A stretch of DNA of 64,000 bases from Molanna angustata (GCA_963576475.1 OY754967.1:25122651-25186650), one strand, 5' to 3'; shown: positions 1-10,649, counted from the first letter of the stretch. Numbers and translations: made by a program. Notes: generated by a model from the letters alone, not told the origin.

Positions 1-404
1 CAGGCCATTCGTGGGGTCAGCTCTTTCCGTCCTCATTCACCATGTTTCGTCATTCGTCCTCAAATGTAATTTGTGACTGATTTTTCATATCGATTGCATT
101 TATGAGATTACTAACTTGAGTTAAGTGTTAGCCTCAAATTACTAATTGAATATTATATCGTGTTGTGAATCGATTAAATCATCCACCACACAAATTAAGC
201 AGATAGTTGATATACCTATCCATAAAAACAGGAACATTTTAGAATATAATCTAAAACTTGTTTACCTTGTTTAAATCTGCATCATTTTTTGTTAAATATA
301 CCTACTTACTTACAAGCTTTATATCATATTATTATATAATCATTTTAGATAAGCAAATATATGACACTGCATGGATTTCATGGATAAAATTTTTATCGAA
401 TATT
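1..404. other. unassigned AT-rich DNA
   Basis: No open frame, repeat copy or RNA motif that I can support. The first 60 bases are richer in GC than the rest. Confidence 0.5.
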
Positions 405-1130
405 ATTTTTACTCCTCACTAACCCAAGGGGATATAGTGGGGAGTTATGATTTCGTAATTTTTAAGCCTATTTTTTTACTATTATCATGCTGAGATTGTA
501 TTCTGAAAGTTTCATCACAATGTATCTATGTGCTTGTTCTGTGTACTATGTGTTAGGTATGTACTTAACTACGTACGGCGTGTTTATTCTACTTTATCGA
601 TTATAAACTAATGTACTTATTCGATACTTTTCAAATTTTGCAAAAATTGTAAAGGTATCTAATACTCGCTTAGACCCCATTAGATTTTATAGGATATCTG
701 ATACTTCTCATTTTTTTTAACTGCTCAAGCTCAGGAAACATAATAATTGAAATTTTTATTTCAAATGCACATCACTTACATAAAATGACATTGAAAAATT
801 ATCAAATTTTCATAATAAAATATGTCAATAAAAATTAATATAACAAAATTAATTAAGATGGGTCGATGGCAGAGCGAGCGGTGCTAGTAATCCAGTGGTC
901 GCGAGTTCGAATCCTGCCTCGACCGATTTCGTTCACCTATAGCACAAGCATTTATACCTATTTTAGGGAACGTACGAAGATGTATATGTACTTGTTTAAC
1001 AAGAGCAAATTCATTTTCATATAAAAAATGAAAATGCTGAAAATTTTCCATACAAAATTTGAATACTTGGTGTAGTAAGTTGGCAGTGAGGAGTATAGCG
1101 TTGGCCACGTCCCACTCGTTTTTCTTATAC
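405..1130 (+). repeat. interspersed repeat family B, copy 1
   Basis: This block matches 10425-10905 and 30755-31330. Shared landmarks in order are ACTCCTCACTAACCC, CATGCTGAGATTGTATTC, TACGGCGTG, TTTATTCTA and, near the end, a TTGGCCAC motif followed by ACTCGTTTTT. The copy is interrupted at 857-1000 by a SINE: the sequence on either side continues the alignment to the copy at 30755. Family B is an unclassified non-coding mobile repeat. Its terminal motif resembles the 3' minisatellite of the Helitrons in this window, so it may be a related Helitron, but I see no clean ends. Confidence 0.7.
857..1000 (+). mobile_element. tRNA-Thr-like SINE, copy 1
   Basis: The head (859-924) looks like a tRNA: an A-box-like GGCAGAGCG and a B-box AGTTCGAATCC. 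It is followed by a unique body containing CGTTCACCTATAGCACAAGC. Compared with the fuller copy at 10650-10867, the D-arm and anticodon stem are shortened. It is inserted in family B copy 1. SINEs of this type are transcribed by RNA polymerase III and moved by a LINE. Confidence 0.85.
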
Positions 1131-1588
1131 GAATACCATAAAACGAATGAATCTTACTGGCAATAAACTAAACTGCGATCCAGAAAAAGCTCTGTTTCTT
1201 AGGCTATTGTTAATTCCAATGTCGCACGCAACATGGATTGTGTTCAAAATCCTGATTAAATTAGGCGCCATAAACGTTATTACATCTGACAATAGACAAT
1301 TTGTATGTAACATCCAATTGTTAGGAACGATGTCAACATCATTTCGAGAATCGTGAATTGTGTATGAAAGAAACATAAAGAATGTATGTAGGCAATATAC
1401 ATGTCACACTTTTTTCTTGTCATCAACACATATATTTTTATCAACGCCAGAATGTACCTATTTATAAAATAATATCCAATATACCTACCTATTGATTGTA
1501 TGTTGATTTTATTGTCGACAGCTCAATATCAAATTACAAATTCAGAACAGAATCTACATAACGTTACAGAAACATAATACATCATCAA
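1131..1588. other. unassigned DNA
   Basis: A 69-codon plus-strand frame (1147-1356) is present but has no recognisable motif and a complementary open frame opposite it, so I do not call it a gene. Confidence 0.4.
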
Positions 1589-1705
1589 TTCTTCTTCTTC
1601 TTTCTTCAGCCATTTATCCACTGCTGGAGGTAGGCTTCTTCTTAGTACTTCCACTCGTCTTTTTTTTGTGCTTTTCGGACCATTGAGTTTCAGTGACGGG
1701 AATAA
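1588..1705 (-). pseudogene. LINE 3' end, decayed (RTE-like, AAG tail)
   Basis: On the minus strand one frame reads DEWK then EEAYLQQWINGxRKK, the usual last residues of one RTE-like arthropod LINE group, and runs into an AAG repeat tail (CTTCTTCTTC on the plus strand). Stops interrupt the frame. Only the last 30 or so codons remain. Confidence 0.6.
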
Positions 1706-1714
1706 TTTCATCAC

Positions 1715-1861
1715 ATTGTACATATATACATCTTCCTACAATCCCTAAACTAAGCATAAATGCTTGTGCTATAGGTGAACGAAATCGATCGAGGCAGGAT
1801 TCGAACTCGCAACCACTGGATTACTAGCCCAGTGCGCTAACCACTCTGCCAACGATCCATC
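1715..1861 (-). mobile_element. tRNA-Thr-like SINE, copy 2
   Basis: Minus-strand copy with B-box AGTTCGAATCC (reverse complement visible at 1797-1808) and the body motif GTGCTATAGGTGAACG. The anticodon-loop region reads as CTAGTAA on the sense strand, one base from the TTAGTAA loop of the other copies. Confidence 0.85.
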
Positions 1862-1948
1862 AAATTTGCTGTATATATGAACAGATTTTCTGTATATGTG
1901 AACAAATTTGCTGTATAAATGAACAAATTCGCTGTTTATGTGAACATT
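1862..1948. repeat. 21-bp tandem repeat, about four units
   Basis: Four imperfect units of the form AATTTGCTGTATATGTGAAC follow the SINE directly. Confidence 0.75.
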
Positions 1949-2069
1949 TTTTTTATATAATTTGAAAATAAATTACTGTAAATAAATTATGTACAACGTA
2001 AGGTATTGACTACTTATGATATACCTACTTTAAAATATCATGTTATTATTTATAAGAATTGGTCGGTGA

Positions 2070-2365
2070 TTTATTTTTATTTTATTTTATTTTATTTTAT
2101 TTTACAAAGGACATCACACAGTACATGCATACAATTATTAAAATTAAATAAATAGTAATACAAAAATAACATGTACCTCTTACGTACTATACCATATATC
2201 AAAATAATACAACAAAAAAGTGTGAATTAGTGTGGGTGCGCGCATGAGAGAAGAGTAATACATACATGTGTGTGTGAAAGAGATATCTAGAAAGAGTGTG
2301 AGTGTGTGGGTGTGTATGTGTGTGTGTGAGAGAGGGTGTGCATGTGTGTGTAGACGAACATATAT
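2070..2365. repeat. simple repeats: (TTTTA)n and GT-rich tract
   Basis: Pentanucleotide TTTTA units fill 2070-2103. A degenerate GT/GA-rich tract fills 2220-2365. The minus-strand histidine/threonine-rich frame across it is an artefact of the repeat. Confidence 0.8.
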
Positions 2366-2536
2366 TGACAGATTCATAAGTTGAGAAGAAAAAGAAAATA
2401 TATTGCTGAGGGTGGTTGGGAAAAATAAAATTAATCAGTACCTAATTGTTATAATGTCACGATGATAGATGTAAGTTTATTTCCTAATATATACCTACCT
2501 TGTTTATTTTCAAACACATTTATTACAAATTATGCA

Positions 2537-2680
2537 TTCCCCTAATAAGCATAGATGCTTGTACACATAACAAACAAAATGTGAACAAAAAATGTGTCAA
2601 AGGTGAACAAAATCCGAACCAATGCAGCGTTCTCTGGATTACTAAACCAGCGCAGTAGCTGATCTACCACCAAACCCATC
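2537..2680 (-). mobile_element. tRNA-like SINE, diverged copy 3
   Basis: Sense strand is minus. It keeps the GATGGGT start, a TTTAGTAA anticodon-loop region and a TTGTTCACCT body, but the B-box is altered to GGTTCGGATTTTG. It is an older or variant member of the same family. Confidence 0.65.
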
Positions 2681-2689
2681 TAACACGGT

Positions 2690-3137
2690 CATTTATATTC
2701 CCTGATTTACTGTAAAATTGAAGTTCTTAGTAATACAAAATAGTTGTTCATACAAAGAAAAATATAATATTCAACAGACGTAGGTAATCATTTTTATTTA
2801 TAAAAAATAATATTTTTTTTTGAAAATACCAACAGTAAAATATATTAGCTTTAGTTGTTTTTTTTAGAATTTAGAAAGAACATCACGTACCGTATTACAT
2901 TTATTTTAATCTACATTTTTAAAAGTGAGATGTTTTAAAAATGTGTTGCTTACATAACCAAAAACTGTTTATCAATTAAAAATTGTTCTTATAACCTACT
3001 TAAATTTGTATTTAATTAAGGTGTATGTTCATTAAATACTACAGCAAATTTTGAATGATTTTAAAACGAGATAAAATAAATATTATTATCTTCATGATTA
3101 TTATCCGTCAGTAGTACCTACTATACAAGATTCACTC
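2690..3137. other. unassigned AT-rich DNA
   Basis: No feature seen. Confidence 0.5.
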
Positions 3138-3200
3138 ATACAGGGTGGACCCACCATAAGTTTAAACGATGTAGTTGCGCCAGGCACTATGAAATCTAGG
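3138..3200. mobile_element. possible mariner-like terminal fragment
   Basis: Begins TACAGGGTGGACCCACC, resembling the TACAGGGTGGCTCAAAA terminus at 3869. This could be one end of a related IS630/Tc1/mariner-type element. No transposase remains beside it. Confidence 0.35.
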
Positions 3201-3224
3201 GCAACATATAAAAAAAATCTATGA

Positions 3225-3345
3225 AGATGGGTCGTTGGTGGCAGTGTAGATAGCTCGTTCGATTCTCGCATCGACCGATTTTTTTTTCACCTATAACACA
3301 ATCATTTATGCTTAATTTAGTGAATGTATGAAGATATAGGAATAT
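3225..3345 (+). mobile_element. tRNA-Thr-like SINE, copy 4 (internally deleted)
   Basis: Starts GATGGGTCG and keeps a B-box-like GTTCGATTCTCGC and the CACCTATAACACAATC body. The anticodon arm is missing. Confidence 0.75.
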
Positions 3346-3667
3346 AATATGTTAATTGAAAAAAGAATCCGACAAAAAAAACTGAAATGGAAAATAAAAA
3401 AATCGCATATAGTTGAATAAGAATTCAATTAGATATCTTTTAGAAAAATACAAAGATAATTATTATATGTATTTTTTTCTAATAACGTGACGTTTGTAAT
3501 AGGCAGCGCCTTTTAATTTAGTGTGTCTAGCTCCAAAACAAAAAAATTTTATAGGATTTATAATTTTTATTTTTTTGACTGTCAATTCTTGGCGGTATTC
3601 CGTTATCAATTATATTGATTTGTTCGAAATAAGTAAAAAATATATTTTAAAACTTAATATATATATT

Positions 3668-3708
3668 TGACCACTGACGCGTATCGCCGAAAGAGCATCT
3701 ACAGAATG
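3668..3708 (-). ncRNA. degenerate hammerhead-ribozyme-like motif
   Basis: On the minus strand CATT, CTGTAGA, TGCTCTTTCGGC, GATAC, GC, GTC, AGTG follow in the order stem I, core, stem II, core, stem III, cleavage triplet, stem I. Two core positions differ from CTGANGA and GAAAC, so activity is unlikely. I read it as a relic of a Penelope-like element end, by analogy with the clear copies at 28.5 and 30.45 kb. Confidence 0.4.
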
Positions 3709-3868
3709 ACGATGCTCTTTGCTTGCTCCATTCTGTGGATAGAAGTAGTAGTAGTAACATTTATTTAGATTAAAAAAGAAATATAAAATAATACATCTAG
3801 TTTAAACAAAAAATATATGAATAAAACTTTTTGAAACAAATTATTATAGTAAGAGATTATTAAACAAA

Positions 3869-4432
3869 TACAGGGTGGCTCAAAAAAAAGTTTATATTTA
3901 GTGGATCGATTTAAAAAAAAAATAAGCCGTGTATCGAAAAAATGTTTATCAATTATTAAAGTACACAATTTTGGGAATTTATTTCTTAAAAATAATATCG
4001 TTCAAATGTAGACCCTCGCGTTCACAGCACCCATTTAATCGAACAGTAAAATTACTTATGACGGCTCGGCAGGTGGACTCAGTGATGGCTACCATTTCGT
4101 GACGGATATTTTCTTTCAAATGCGCCAGGGAAGTCGGTTTATTGGCGTAAATTTTAGATTTAAGATAACCCCATAGGAAAAGTCCATAGGGGTTAAATCA
4201 GGACTGCGTGGAGGTCAATATATTTCACCTCTCTTGGAGATCAATTTGCATGGGAAAATTTCACGAACTCGTGGCAGAGATGTATTGGACGTGTGTGACG
4301 TTGCTCCGACCAGCTGGTAGCTGATAGCCAGTAGAAAGTTTTGCAGTTCAGGCAACAAGAAGTCGTCTAACATCTCCACATGACGCTCTGAATACAAATA
4401 TAAACTTTCTTTTGAGATACCTTGTATATTAA
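3869..4432 (-). pseudogene. IS630/Tc1/mariner-type transposase, C-terminal part, broken
   Basis: The minus strand codes for the C-terminal half of a DDE transposase of the group whose hallmark is the PPRSPDLTP motif next to a second catalytic acid. From N to C one sees ERHVEMLDDFLLPELQNF, HTSNTSLPRVREIF and KLISKRGEIY. Then comes a stop where the family has Trp, then PPRSPDLTPMDF. A one-base deletion in a T run follows, after which the adjacent frame continues with WGYLKSK and ends in NGCCEREG and a normal stop near 3990. A presumed terminal inverted repeat, CAGGGTGGCTCAAAA, lies at 3871. The premature stop and the frameshift make it dead. The N-terminal half is missing. Confidence 0.85.
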
Positions 4433-4435
4433 ATT

Positions 4436-4470
4436 ATAAATGCTCTTTGAGCGAAACACGTCATTCGTCA
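4436..4470 (+). ncRNA. truncated hammerhead-like motif
   Basis: TGCTCTTTGAGC (stem II with a TTT loop) is followed by GAAACACGTC (core, minimal stem III and cleavage triplet). The CTGANGA half is absent: the sequence changes abruptly at 4440. Probably a 5'-cut end of a Penelope-like element. Confidence 0.45.
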
Positions 4471-4967
4471 AACATATCTATTAGTGGAAAAAAAGTTAAA
4501 AAATATATTTTTTTCATATTTTAAGTAATTCATTATAATTGGTCATAGGTAATAGAATATACCTAATTGGTCATTAGTAATAGAATTTTCGGTGACAAAA
4601 AATATCACAATTTGCGCAAGGACAACTGGACTCCTAGATCCGGCCCTGCACTCGTACATGAGAATATTTAGCAAATACGATAACATTGTTAGTTTATGTA
4701 TCTTCAATACAAAATATTTATACGGCAGGTCAGTGCTCTTTTAATTCTAATGTAATGGATGGATGGATATATAGAGAGATGGTATGTAATACAATGTGCA
4801 AGTCAAAGAAGTTTTTGGGCCAACTTTACGTCAGTAATACATATGTATTTGTCTCAAACAATACTAAGACTACTCGTGAAATATTTTTTAAAACATTTTA
4901 TTTAAATATTCTCGCGGACATGACTGACGGAATTTCTAGATTTTTTTTACAGAATATAATATACTAG

Positions 4968-5459
4968 TCTAACTCTCGCAAACTTGCGCAAACTCTCCTT
5001 CTCCCTATTCTTGACTATGCAGACATTTGCTATTTAGATCTCAATCAAGAACATCTTAACAAACTAGATCGTCTACAAAATGTCTGCATACGTTTCATAT
5101 TTAACCTTCGTAAGTACGATCATATATCGCATCTTCGCAAACAACTTAAATGGCTTCCCATCCATCTGCGTCGAGATCAGCACACCCTCTGCCTCCTGTT
5201 TAATGTATTAAACAATCCGAATGCCCCCGCATATCTGAAAGAAAGATTTCAACCGTTGGCCTCTCATGGACTCCCACTTCGGTCTAGAGAAGAAAGAACC
5301 CTTGCCATCCCACCTCACGTTACAGAATACTATTCATCTTCCTTCACTATTCATGCTGCCCGGCTGTGGAACAATTTAGCATTTGATATTAGAACTGCCA
5401 CATCACTTCCAATTTTCAAATCTCGTCTTAAATGCTCGCTCTTCCTCTCAATTCCATAA
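4968..5459 (+). pseudogene. CR1-like LINE, C-terminal coding remnant
   Basis: An open frame without its own start runs from just after a stop at 4965 to TAA at 5457. It encodes the region downstream of the reverse-transcriptase palm and thumb in Jockey-superfamily LINEs. LLLPILDYADICYLDL is followed by LQNVCIRFIF, then WLPIHLRRD, then ARLWNNLAFDIRTATSLPIFKSRL. The last motif (AA/RLWNxLPxxIRxxxSLxxFKxxLK) is shared with the intact LINE at 42832-45675. The reverse-transcriptase core and endonuclease are missing, so this is an ordinary 5'-truncated insertion. The frame itself has no internal stop, suggesting moderate age. Confidence 0.85.
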
Positions 5460-5752
5460 CCAACACATGTCCCAATTTCACTTTCCATCCTTTTTGATCG
5501 CTCCTCATCCTCTCCCTTCCCTTTCTGATTTTCCTCTCCTTTCTAAATTTGTGTAATTTCTCACTTTTGATTTGCTGTATTATACTGGTTGTGTTATTGT
5601 CTTATTATGTATATGCCGAAACTATGTTTTGTACTATTGATCTCAGATGGTTGACTGGAAGAAATTGCCTCTAGGCAATATGTCCGCCATTTGTACTATG
5701 TAATATTATGTATGTACAAAAAAGTGTATAAATAAATAAATAAATAAATAAT
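5460..5752 (+). mobile_element. 3' UTR and (AAAT)n tail of the LINE
   Basis: Follows the coding remnant directly. It includes GACTGGAAGAAATTGCCT and TCCGCCATTTGTACTATG, typical of lepidopteran CR1-like 3' UTRs, and ends in tandem AAAT units at 5730-5750, the template-derived tail. Confidence 0.75.
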
Positions 5753-5799
5753 CTAAAAGATAGCAACGTCAAAAAAATCTTTTTTATGGCTGGTTTTTT

Positions 5800-6045
5800 G
5801 ATGATGATAATAATAATAATAACAATTACCTTAATACACGTCATACGTCACCATGCAAAAAGCAGCCATATTAAATACATGCAGACTGGTGAGGAAATTC
5901 CTCCAAATCGACGACACTACAGACCTTAAATACTACACATGGCACCAACACACAAAACACCACATTTTATATATAATAATAATAATAAACTTGGATGATT
6001 TATATAGCGCCGTTTTCGTGAATGTCTCACCTCAAGGGCGCTGTT
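5800..6045. repeat. short repeat with AAT tract and GGGCGCT motif
   Basis: An AAT/ATA tract at 5808-5825 and another at 5978-5990 precede TTTATATAGCGCCG and CAAGGGCGCTGT. The same arrangement (AAT tract, TAGAGCCG, CAAGGGCGCT) interrupts a LINE remnant at 50025-50100, so this is a small mobile repeat of unknown type. Confidence 0.5.
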
Positions 6046-6135
6046 AAGGATAGCACTTGGCAGCATTGCTCGTGCTCAAAATCCCAAAATCCCACCAGGT
6101 GATAAACATGAGAATATATTAAAGAGTCCGAAATA

Positions 6136-7113
6136 ATAATACTAGTTACATGTAACACATGAGATCCAACTGTCGATAGCGATAGTATGTACAGTTGAAG
6201 AATAAGTACCAAACTATAAAGCCATAAATACAAATTATTTAATATTTTAAGATATTTGGTTTTCTATACAACACATGTACCTAGGTATGTATGTCAAGAT
6301 AGGATAGTATGGAGGTCAGTCCTTTGATCCTACCCAGAATATGAAAACAGCATGATGGTATGTATGTATATTTGGAGATTAGTATCAAACTATTAAGTCT
6401 TCTTAGATATTGAGTGTAGGCTACTGACATAAATTGTATGAAGCAATGTCGTCACTAAATTCAATTTTTATAAAAATTGTTAAAAAAAATTCGAGATGTG
6501 CTAATACAATACGAATATTTTATATAGAAAATTAAATTATCTAGTTGGGGTGTTTCGGCTTTTTTCGATAGTTAAAAAAATGGAAATATAGTTAAACTCA
6601 TAAATTTATCATAAAAATAATATTTTTCTTAATAAAAAATGTTTGAGAAACCCTGGAATTTAAAATCATTTTGAGATTTTGTATTTGTCTATATTTATAC
6701 AAATTTTCAGCGTTCTAGCTTTTACGGTTTCTGAGATATATGGAAAAACAAATCAAAATTTTAATAGTTGATAACCCCTGACTGAAACAAAAATTCACAA
6801 TTTTGAGTATAAAAGTTTTGTAGGCCTATAACTGTCTATATATTCTGAAAATTTGGGCTCTGTAAATTGAGCGGATCAAAAGTTATAAGGGGGGACGGAC
6901 ACACACACACACAAAACTCACATAAAATGTTCTACTCCGAATTCTGAGTAAATCCATGTATGGGACCATATATGCTGCGAGGCCTCCAGTTGGTGTTATG
7001 AGCATGCAAAAAGTCCACTACGCCATACAAAATTTTCCTTCGTACTCGCATCTTGGCTTAATAATGTCGATTCATTCAGAGAATTGAACTCTCATGAACG
7101 AATCGACAGTTGG
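6136..7113 (+). repeat. interspersed repeat family A, copy 1
   Basis: Nearly the whole length aligns, inverted, with 37740-38580, and parts align with 15805-15990, 41772-41934, 46535-46780, 47225-47560 and 48290-48425. Landmarks are TCTAGTTGGGGTGTTTCGGC, GCTCTGTAAATTGAGCGGAT, CTACTCCGAATTCTGAGTAA and ATATATGCTGCGAGGCCTCC. Both ends carry an inverted TCGACAGTTGGA motif (6168-6179 and 7101-7113). The outer end reads ACTAGT, so on the opposite strand the copy ends CTAG before T, as Helitrons do. No protein is encoded. Best guess is a non-autonomous Helitron-like element. Confidence 0.75.
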
Positions 7114-7477
7114 AATATATTTATTTTTCCATAGTAAAATACAGGAACAGGAACTTATAGTTTTTGAACATGTAATTTATAATTTATAGTGTATAAAATA
7201 AAATAAAATAGTTGTTGAGAAGTAGGTACCATGTTTTTTAATTCCTCCAATAAATCTTTATCTATCTAACTAGGAGTAATTCCCGTTTTAAAACAGATAA
7301 TTTTAACACAATTTTAATAACATGTCCACTTCAAGCTACATGATTGTAATATTGAAATAAAAAAGAAGACTTATACTCATAGTAAGTAATGAAAAAAGTA
7401 TCCCAATTAGAAAGCAATCAACAAATAAATATTTTCTTAATATTTCCTTCCTTATTGAATAAAGGTATGAAAAAGGA

Positions 7478-7830
7478 AAGTCTGACATCTGGGAGTGGTT
7501 GCGTTTATCAATGACGCAACCCCTTCATATAGATATACATAGGTGAAAAATGCAGATTTTAGTATCATTTGTAAGTTCTTTTTGTGCTCGTATACCATCC
7601 ATCTGATCACAGTAAAACTTCAACACATTACCGGGAAAATTCTGTTTTTTTAATTTTTTATTACATATTTCAGTAACAGTAGGTACATATTTCACAAAAG
7701 AATGGATTTTATGGGTAAAAATAATATTCAAGTTCAAATTATATTGAAATAATGTTAAAATCTGCAATTTTCACCTATTAAGAGGATGCGCCCTGTCAAA
7801 CTCAACCACTCCCAGGTGCCAGACTTAAAT
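7478..7830. mobile_element. MITE with long terminal inverted repeats
   Basis: The left end (AAGTCTGACATCTGGGAGTG...) and the reverse complement of the right end (AAGTCTGGCACCTGGGAGTG...) align imperfectly for roughly 80-90 bp, through GGTTGCGTTT and AGGTGAAAATTGCAGAT. The interior (about 180 bp) has no convincing coding capacity. A diverged half copy lies at 41671-41760. I could not identify a clean target-site duplication. The minus-strand 80-codon frame inside it is not a gene. Confidence 0.75.
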
Positions 7831-9185
7831 TATTATTGAAAACAGACTTAAAATTATTAATTGAAAACGTTGTTATCTCTCGGACTATACGATTCAGAAA
7901 AACTTGATGATTTTAGACTTTTCTGTGTAATTAAAATAAGGAGCCAAATAAAAAATTCAGCGTCGAAATTAAAACTCTAAAACAAATAATTATGACTTAA
8001 CTAAACTTACTAACTGAACGTATGTATTTATAGATCTCTCTTCTTTGTTTCCTCGTTGCTAAGGGTTGTGATCCATGGAACCACCAATGGACAGAACGAA
8101 TCATCTCCATATCATGTCATTACTATTAATTTACAGATACCTATTATAATTTTATAATCATATATTTATAGATATCATATCATATATAAATTAGGTTTCG
8201 ACGTGTTCTTCTTATTTGGAAGAAACGACTTCGTAGCAATAAACCAATCTTAAGACATTTTTTTATGTTACTAAACGATTTTTAAAAAAGTTATCTTTTT
8301 CCCAAAACCACATTTCCCAATGCTTGTGCTAAGAAAGGGAGTAATAGGTGCATTTTGATTCTAAATATTGACGTAGGTACTATTTTCTCTATATATTTTT
8401 TAAAACATCCTATAATTCAATCCTATATAAACATCTGAAAGCCAATTGTTTTTTAATTGAACTACATAAGTATTCAAATCAATAAAAATGAAATCAGCCC
8501 CTAATTTATCATCAATTATCAAAAGAAAGTTTGAAAAACCTATAGACTCCTTTTTAGTGTATAAATATGAAATCACATCTACTTGATGAAAAAGCTTGCC
8601 AAACAATCAAAATCTCCAGAAAAAATAATAAAAACACTTAAATCAAAATATTAACAAAAAATAAAATATTAAATAAAAAAAATATTAAAATAAAAATATA
8701 ATAATTTAAAAAACAATAATTAAAATATTTTTTTTTAATATTTAAAATATTTTTTTTTACGGCGCTGACCGATTTACTAATGATATTAACAACCAAGTAG
8801 GTAAGTACCTACTATTAAATAATAACACTCAATTATTATTATTATCATTATACACTTCCTCGAAAGAATTAACAGATCAATGCGTAAATTGTAAAATATT
8901 TAAAAGAGCAAAATAAAATGCAACAAACGCATCATCAAGCTTTTAATTGGGAATAGTTCACCCATCCAGATACTTAACATATCAAAGGATTAGGCTCTGA
9001 GGAGGTCTCTATACATCTTATCAACCCTACTGATTCCCGAATATTAACGTTTAAAAAATCTTTAACGAGTGTACATGTATTCATTATTACCGTTATTATT
9101 ATTAAATATTATTATTATTTTGTTTAACTGAAGCAATGCCCTCTTCAACTAAACTAAAAATACTTCCTCGATCTATACTATGCGC
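7831..9185. other. unassigned AT-rich DNA
   Basis: Includes a very A-rich stretch at 8620-8760. No feature seen. Confidence 0.45.
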
Positions 9186-9190
9186 TATGC

Positions 9191-10069
9191 CATGGGTGGC
9201 CAACCTTTTCAACAGCCGGGCCAGATTTAAAAAATGAGATTTCCTACCGGGCCGTACAATGTTTTTTTATTATTCATAGCCTTAGATTGTATGTAGGTAA
9301 ATAAAACATGTTATACTTTTTATGACGTATTTTCTATTGTGCGCAGATTCTGTTCCTTATAATTCTATGTTTATAGCAAAAAAGAAACATATTGTTTTTT
9401 TAAAGATATAGATTAAATGAAAATCAAATATTATTATTAAAATAATAAATTTTAGTGAGACCTCTGATTTTGTTTGTCAGAACTAAGTGCATCAATGTTG
9501 ATAACTAGTGATGTTGTTGCTACCCGCAAACAATTTTCCAAATGCTCATCAGTGATTCGCGTTCTCATTTGAGATTTAATATGCTTCATTCGACTAAAAA
9601 GCTGTTCACACGTGTAAGGGTGTAAGTGCTTCCAAATAACGAAATCATCGATAGAAAATGTTTGTAAAATGCAGGATATTAATTTTATCCTTGTCCAAAT
9701 ATGTTTTGTAAAACTCTTCCAAACCAACCTGATTAAATTTCTCCTGTGCATCACAACACATTTCACAATGTTCCATTTGTAATATTCCTGGCAATAAATT
9801 CACGTCTACTGAGAACGCAAGATCGGCGTGTGCGCTATTTAAAATCAGTTTAACGTTGTGATTGTTAATAATTATTAACACGAATATACCATAGAAGAAA
9901 TTATCACAATATATATAGTTGAATCAATGTACTGAGATACTTCCATACATGGTATATGTTTTTCGGTACTTTTATGTACACCAAAAGAAAAAAGGTGTGA
10001 ATATGCTCCGCGGGCCACAAGTAGACACCCAGAGGGCCGCACGAGGCCGCGAGGTTGGCCACCCATGCT
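9191..10069 (-). mobile_element. internally deleted hAT element
   Basis: The two ends are inverted copies of CATGGGTGGCCAACC (9191-9205 and the reverse complement at 10055-10069), as in hAT elements with a GGGTGGCCAACC terminus. The minus strand starts with GC-rich CGGGCC/GGCCGC sequence typical of these ends and then passes directly into transposase C-terminal code. I saw no perfect 8-bp target duplication, so boundaries may be off by a few bases. Confidence 0.8.
9452..9860 (-). pseudogene. hAT transposase C-terminus (GTF2IRD2/ZBED-like), frameshifted
   Basis: Two overlapping minus-strand frames must be combined. One gives DVNLLPGILQMEHCEM then EKFNQVGLEEFYKTYL. About 35 codons later the other gives YTCEQLFSRMKHIKSQMRTR and ITDEHLENCLRVATT, ending in a stop at 9452. 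CEQLFSRMKxxKSxxRxxLxDEHLENxLRxA is the dimerisation-domain signature of hAT transposases, including domesticated GTF2IRD2-like proteins. The frameshift near 9700 and the absence of the zinc finger and catalytic core make it non-functional. Nothing suggests domestication: it sits between hAT termini. Confidence 0.85.
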
Positions 10070-10546
10070 CTATACCAATATTCTATACTTATCTGCAAAA
10101 CCCAAAATACAATTTGGGTCATCGTGTAATCACAGTATGTAATTACATTTGCGAGAGTATTTATTAACAATATCTTCTTTTGATCCATCTATTATTCCAC
10201 AACGTAGGTAGGTACATTAAATTCTCAAATACGTTATGATTCAATGAAAACATTACTGATTCGTTAATGTATAAACAATTTCATTGCATAACGATCAACA
10301 ATCAATTAGCCATAAATTTTTGCAACCATTTCCTTTAAATCAATCAATGATATTATGATTTAAAAATAGTATGAATATTATTTTTATCAGACTACCAAAA
10401 AAGGAGAGGTTATCAATTCGACTTGTTTTTTACTCCTCACTAACCCAAGGGGATATAGTGGGGAAATATAGTTTCGCAATTTTTTTATTGCAGATTATAA
10501 CAAGTGTCATGCTGAGATTGTATTCCGAAATTTTCATTACAATGTA

Positions 10547-10627
<81 letters not shown>
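10547..10627. repeat. (GT)n microsatellite
   Basis: About 80 bases of GT repeats. The three overlapping poly-Cys/Val frames across it are artefacts. Confidence 0.95.
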
Positions 10628-10628
<1 letters not shown>

Positions 10629-10649
10629 GGGTACTATATTCTATGTACG

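Noticed and set aside
859..924. Genuine tRNA-Thr gene
   Set aside because: The stems are imperfect, the arm is shortened and the same body follows each copy, so these are SINE heads. The same applies at 10790-10865 and 63475-63550.
9875..10188. Overlapping frames of 63-94 codons near the hAT right end
   Set aside because: They span the non-coding GC-rich hAT terminus and its flank on both strands.
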